A DNA stretch of 64,000 bases from CAWBLP01 sp963721065 (GTDB lineage Bacteria > Pseudomonadota > Alphaproteobacteria > Acetobacterales > Acetobacteraceae). The position numbers were made by a program, and so were the translations under genes. Shown here in pieces: positions 61,323-64,000 of the stretch; positions within the stretch are counted from its first letter, which is position 1; the number at the start of each line of letters is the position of its first letter. The stretch is taken from positions 434,001 to 498,000 of the forward strand of contig CAVRHO010000008.1 in assembly GCA_963721065.1 (NCBI GenBank), written 5' to 3'. The notes beneath the pieces are model-generated. The model worked only from the letters and a program-made list of their open reading frames with translations, made no database searches and was not told the DNA's origin.

Positions 61323-62081
61323 ATGGACTGGCTGACCGACCCGCAGATCTGGGCCGGTCTCCTGACGCTGACCGCGCTGGAGATCGTGCTGGGGATCGAC
61401 AACCTGGTGTTCATCGCCGTCCTGGTCGCCCGGGTCCGGCCGGAACACCAGGCGCTGGCCCGCCGCCTGGGCCTCGGCCTGGCGCTCGGCACCAGGCTCG
61501 CCCTGCTCGGCGCGATCAGTTGGCTGGCCCGGCTGACCGCGCCGGTGCTGACCGTGGCGGGGCAGGACTTCTCCTGGCGCGACCTGATCCTGATCGCGGG
61601 CGGGCTGTTCCTGGTGTACAAGGGCACCACCGAGATCCACACGCGCGTCGAGGGCGAAACCCACAGCGTGGGGACAACGGCGCGGGCAGCGCTGATCGGC
61701 GTCGTGGCGCAGATCGCGGTGCTGGACGTGGTGTTCTCGCTGGACAGCGTGATCACCGCGGTCGGCATGGTGAACGAATTGCCGGTGATGATCGCCGCAG
61801 TGGTGATCGCGATCGGCGTAATGCTGGTGGCATCCGGCCCGACCACGGTGTTCGTCGAACGCCATCCGACCGTGAAGATGCTGGTGTTCTCCTTCCTGCT
61901 GCTGATCGGCATGACGCTGGTGGCCGACGGCTTCGGCATGCATGTGCCACGCGGATACATCTATGCGGCGATCGGCTTCTCCGCGATGGTGGAGGCGCTG
62001 AACCAGCTCGCCGGCCGACGCCAGCGCACACGCAGCGCCGATGCCCCTTCCGACGATCGCATGACAGAACGGTCCCGATGA
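61323..62081 (+). CDS. TerC-family integral membrane protein
   Basis: 252 residues. TerC signatures with membrane acids: LEIVLGIDNLVFIAVL and LDVVFSLDSVITAVGM; the C-terminal VADGFGMHVPRGYIYAAIGF is also typical. Relatives export manganese or support tellurite resistance and metalation of secreted enzymes. No yybP-ykoY-type riboswitch could be seen in the 28 bases upstream. Its stop overlaps the next start as ATGA. Confidence 0.95.
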   Translation: MDWLTDPQIWAGLLTLTALEIVLGIDNLVFIAVLVARVRPEHQALARRLGLGLALGTRLALLGAISWLARLTAPVLTVAGQDFSWRDLILIAGGLFLVYKGTTEIHTRVEGETHSVGTTARAALIGVVAQIAVLDVVFSLDSVITAVGMVNELPVMIAAVVIAIGVMLVASGPTTVFVERHPTVKMLVFSFLLLIGMTLVADGFGMHVPRGYIYAAIGFSAMVEALNQLAGRRQRTRSADAPSDDRMTERSR

Positions 62082-62422
62082 ACCCACGCCACCGGACTCA
62101 CGACCCAAGGCTGCAACGCCTGCTGGATGCGCTGCCGCATCCGGCCCGACAGTCCTACACCTGGCTGGTCCGGCCGGAGGCGAAATGGGTGCGCCTGCCG
62201 CTGAGCTGCCTGCTGATCGCCGGCGGCACCCTGGGGTTCCTGCCGGTGCTGGGGTTCTGGATGCTGCCCGTGGGCGCGCTGCTGCTGGGCGAGGACATCC
62301 CGCCGGTGCGCCGGTTCACCCTGCGTGGGCTGGGTCGGGCGCAGCGCTGGTGGGATGCACGGCGGGAGCGGCGGCGGAACATCCGGCGTGACGTGAAGAA
62401 CCGGTCGGCGGAGACCCCTTGA
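62078..62422 (+). CDS. Small membrane protein, unknown function
   Basis: 114 residues with one or two membrane segments (LPLSCLLIAGGTLGFLPVLG, FWMLPVGALLL) and a strongly basic C-terminal tail (RRERRRNIRRDVK). Translationally coupled to terC through ATGA. Similar short proteins with PVLGFWMLP occur after TerC-type genes in related bacteria by my recollection, but no function is known to me. Confidence 0.82.
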   Translation: MNPRHRTHDPRLQRLLDALPHPARQSYTWLVRPEAKWVRLPLSCLLIAGGTLGFLPVLGFWMLPVGALLLGEDIPPVRRFTLRGLGRAQRWWDARRERRRNIRRDVKNRSAETP

Positions 62423-62455
62423 CCCGGGCCCGTCACCCGCCCGATCACACGCCCC

Positions 62456-64000
62456 ATGTCGCTCCTGGTCATCTCCGCCGCCACCATCCGCCTCGGCGGC
62501 CGCACCCTGCTGGACGGCGCCGACCTCACGGTCGAGCCCGGCCGCCGCATCGGCCTGGTCGGCCGCAACGGCGCCGGCAAGTCCACCCTGCTGCGCGCCA
62601 TCGCCGGCGACCTGGCGCTGGACGGCGGCAGCATGCGCTTCTCCGCCCGCGCCCGGCTGGCGACCGTGAAGCAGGAAGCCCCCTCCGGCGATGCCAGCCT
62701 GCTGGACACGGTGCTCCAGGGTGACCCCGAACGCCTGGCGCTGCTGGCCGAGGCCGACCGCGCCGACCCGATGCGCATGGCGGAAATCCACGAGCGCCTG
62801 ATCGCCATCGGCGCCGAGGCCGCACCCGCCCGCGCCGCCGCGATCCTCGCCGGCCTGGGCTTCGACGAAGCGGCGCAGGCGCGCCCGGTAAACGAATTCT
62901 CCGGCGGCTGGCGCATGCGCGTCGCCCTGGCGACCGCGCTGTTCGCCAACCCCGACCTGCTGCTGCTGGACGAGCCCACCAACCACCTGGACCTGGAAGC
63001 CACCATGTGGCTGGAAGGCTGGCTCGCCCGCTTCCCCGGCGCCGCGCTGATCGTCAGCCACGATCGCGGCCTGCTGGACCGCGCGGTGGAGGCGATCGCC
63101 CATCTGGACCGCGGCAAGATCACCCTGACGCCCGGCGGCTTCGACGAGTTCGTGCGCATCCGCACGGAACGCGCCATGCAGCAGGCCCGCGCCGCCGAAC
63201 GCATCGCCGCCGAGCGGGCGCACATCCAGGCCTTCATCGACCGGTTCCGCTACAAGGCCAGCAAGGCCCGCCAGGCGCAGTCCCGCATCAAGGCGCTGGA
63301 ACGCCTGCCGCAGATCGACACCGTGATCGACGAGGCGCCCACGAAGTTCGATTTCCCCGAACCGGCCCGCATCGCGCCGCCCATCCTGGCGCTGGACCGC
63401 GTCAACATCGGCTATGACGGCGTGCCGGTGCTGCGCAACGTCTCCCTCACCGTCGATATGGACGACCGCATCGCCCTGCTCGGCGCCAACGGCAACGGCA
63501 AGTCCACCCTGGCGAAGCTGCTGGCCGAACGGCTGGAACCGCTGTCCGGCGAGGTCCGGCGCGGGCCGAAACTGCGCGTCGGCTATTTCGCCCAGCACCA
63601 GACCGACGAGCTGATCGCCTCGGAAACGCCGATCGACCACATGACCCGCGCCCTGCCCCGCGCCACCCCGCCGCAGGTGCGTTCGCAGCTTGCGCGGTTC
63701 GGCCTGGACGCGGACCGGGCGGAGACGCCGGTGGAGAAGCTGTCGGGCGGCGAGAAGGCGCGCCTGCTGCTGGCGCTGGCCACCCGCGACGCGCCGCAAC
63801 TGCTGATCCTGGACGAACCGACCAACCACCTGGACATCGACGCCCGCGACGCGCTGGTGAAGGCGCTGGCCGATTTCCAGGGCGCGGTGCTGCTGATCAC
63901 CCACGACCCGAACCTGGTGGAACTGGTGGCCGACCGCCTGTGGCTGGTCGCCGACGGCACCGCCCGCCGGTTCGACGGCGACCTGGACGACTACCGCGCG
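62456..64000 (+). CDS. ABC-F family ATPase (Uup/EttA type), 3' end cut by the window
   Basis: 515 residues visible, two ABC cassettes without membrane domains. Cassette 1: GRNGAGKST, FSGGWRMR, LLLDEPTNHLDL and SHDRGLL. The linker has a basic helix (FIDRFRYKASKARQAQSRIK). Cassette 2: GANGNGKST, LSGGEKARLLLA, LILDEPTNHLDI and THDPNLVE. ABC-F proteins act on ribosomes or DNA repair (Uup). The start has no strong ribosome binding site and is 33 bases past the preceding stop. Confidence 0.94.
   Translation, partial: MSLLVISAATIRLGGRTLLDGADLTVEPGRRIGLVGRNGAGKSTLLRAIAGDLALDGGSMRFSARARLATVKQEAPSGDASLLDTVLQGDPERLALLAEADRADPMRMAEIHERLIAIGAEAAPARAAAILAGLGFDEAAQARPVNEFSGGWRMRVALATALFANPDLLLLDEPTNHLDLEATMWLEGWLARFPGAALIVSHDRGLLDRAVEAIAHLDRGKITLTPGGFDEFVRIRTERAMQQARAAERIAAERAHIQAFIDRFRYKASKARQAQSRIKALERLPQIDTVIDEAPTKFDFPEPARIAPPILALDRVNIGYDGVPVLRNVSLTVDMDDRIALLGANGNGKSTLAKLLAERLEPLSGEVRRGPKLRVGYFAQHQTDELIASETPIDHMTRALPRATPPQVRSQLARFGLDADRAETPVEKLSGGEKARLLLALATRDAPQLLILDEPTNHLDIDARDALVKALADFQGAVLLITHDPNLVELVADRLWLVADGTARRFDGDLDDYRA

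Overview
The window is GC-rich (roughly two-thirds G+C by eye), gene-dense DNA from a Gram-negative proteobacterium. Its outer-membrane genes (KDO transferase, TonB and a TonB-dependent receptor), a DnaA-like Hda protein next to ppk/ppx, a CHCC zinc-finger protein and a CYP153-type P450 fit an alphaproteobacterium, perhaps Rhodospirillales/Acetobacteraceae. That placement is inference from gene content only. There is no rRNA, tRNA, CRISPR array, transposase or phage gene.

Layout. 1-2.5 kb: leftward sugar-type ABC importer (two permeases and an ATPase cut by the window edge). 2.7-8 kb: ilvD, convergent with the sulfate-activation operon cysD-cysNC. 8-13.5 kb: a vWA protein, an SDR oxidoreductase, KDO transferase plus a DUF374 acyltransferase, and an LLM-class oxidoreductase. 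13.8-18.3 kb: a PAS-GGDEF-EAL protein, a Rieske ferredoxin and a ferredoxin reductase. 18.4-27 kb: an orphan TRAP binding protein, a frameshifted PLP decarboxylase, a CaiB-type CoA-transferase with a ThDP 2-hydroxyacyl-CoA lyase/oxalyl-CoA decarboxylase, a PIN toxin pair and a P450. 27-36.5 kb: a second ABC importer without an ATPase, an Fe-S flavoprotein oxidoreductase, a TauD dioxygenase and a pair of acyl-CoA dehydrogenases. 37-47.5 kb: polA (frameshifted), an MNT/HEPN toxin-antitoxin pair, an alpha/beta hydrolase lipoprotein, ppx-ppk, hda and brnT/brnA. 47.5-57 kb: a TonB-dependent receptor, TonB and a 1647-residue alpha-2-macroglobulin, all leftward. 57-64 kb: a D-aminoacylase-type amidohydrolase, a small exported protein, a Bax-inhibitor-1/TerC/small membrane protein operon, and an ABC-F ATPase cut by the edge.

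Three things stand out beyond the gene list. (1) A family of about 106-bp palindromic intergenic elements (A, six copies) and a second family of about 170-190 bp with inverted ends (B, three copies). One B copy sits inside an A copy with an apparent 3-bp target duplication. (2) Several tandem arrays, including a 6-copy octanucleotide touching the ribosome binding site of the LLM oxidoreductase and a 15-bp array of 8 units between convergent genes. (3) Five probable small-indel frameshifts (PLP decarboxylase, two antitoxins, polA, and the signal peptide of a small exported protein). The polA case makes assembly error a serious alternative to real decay.
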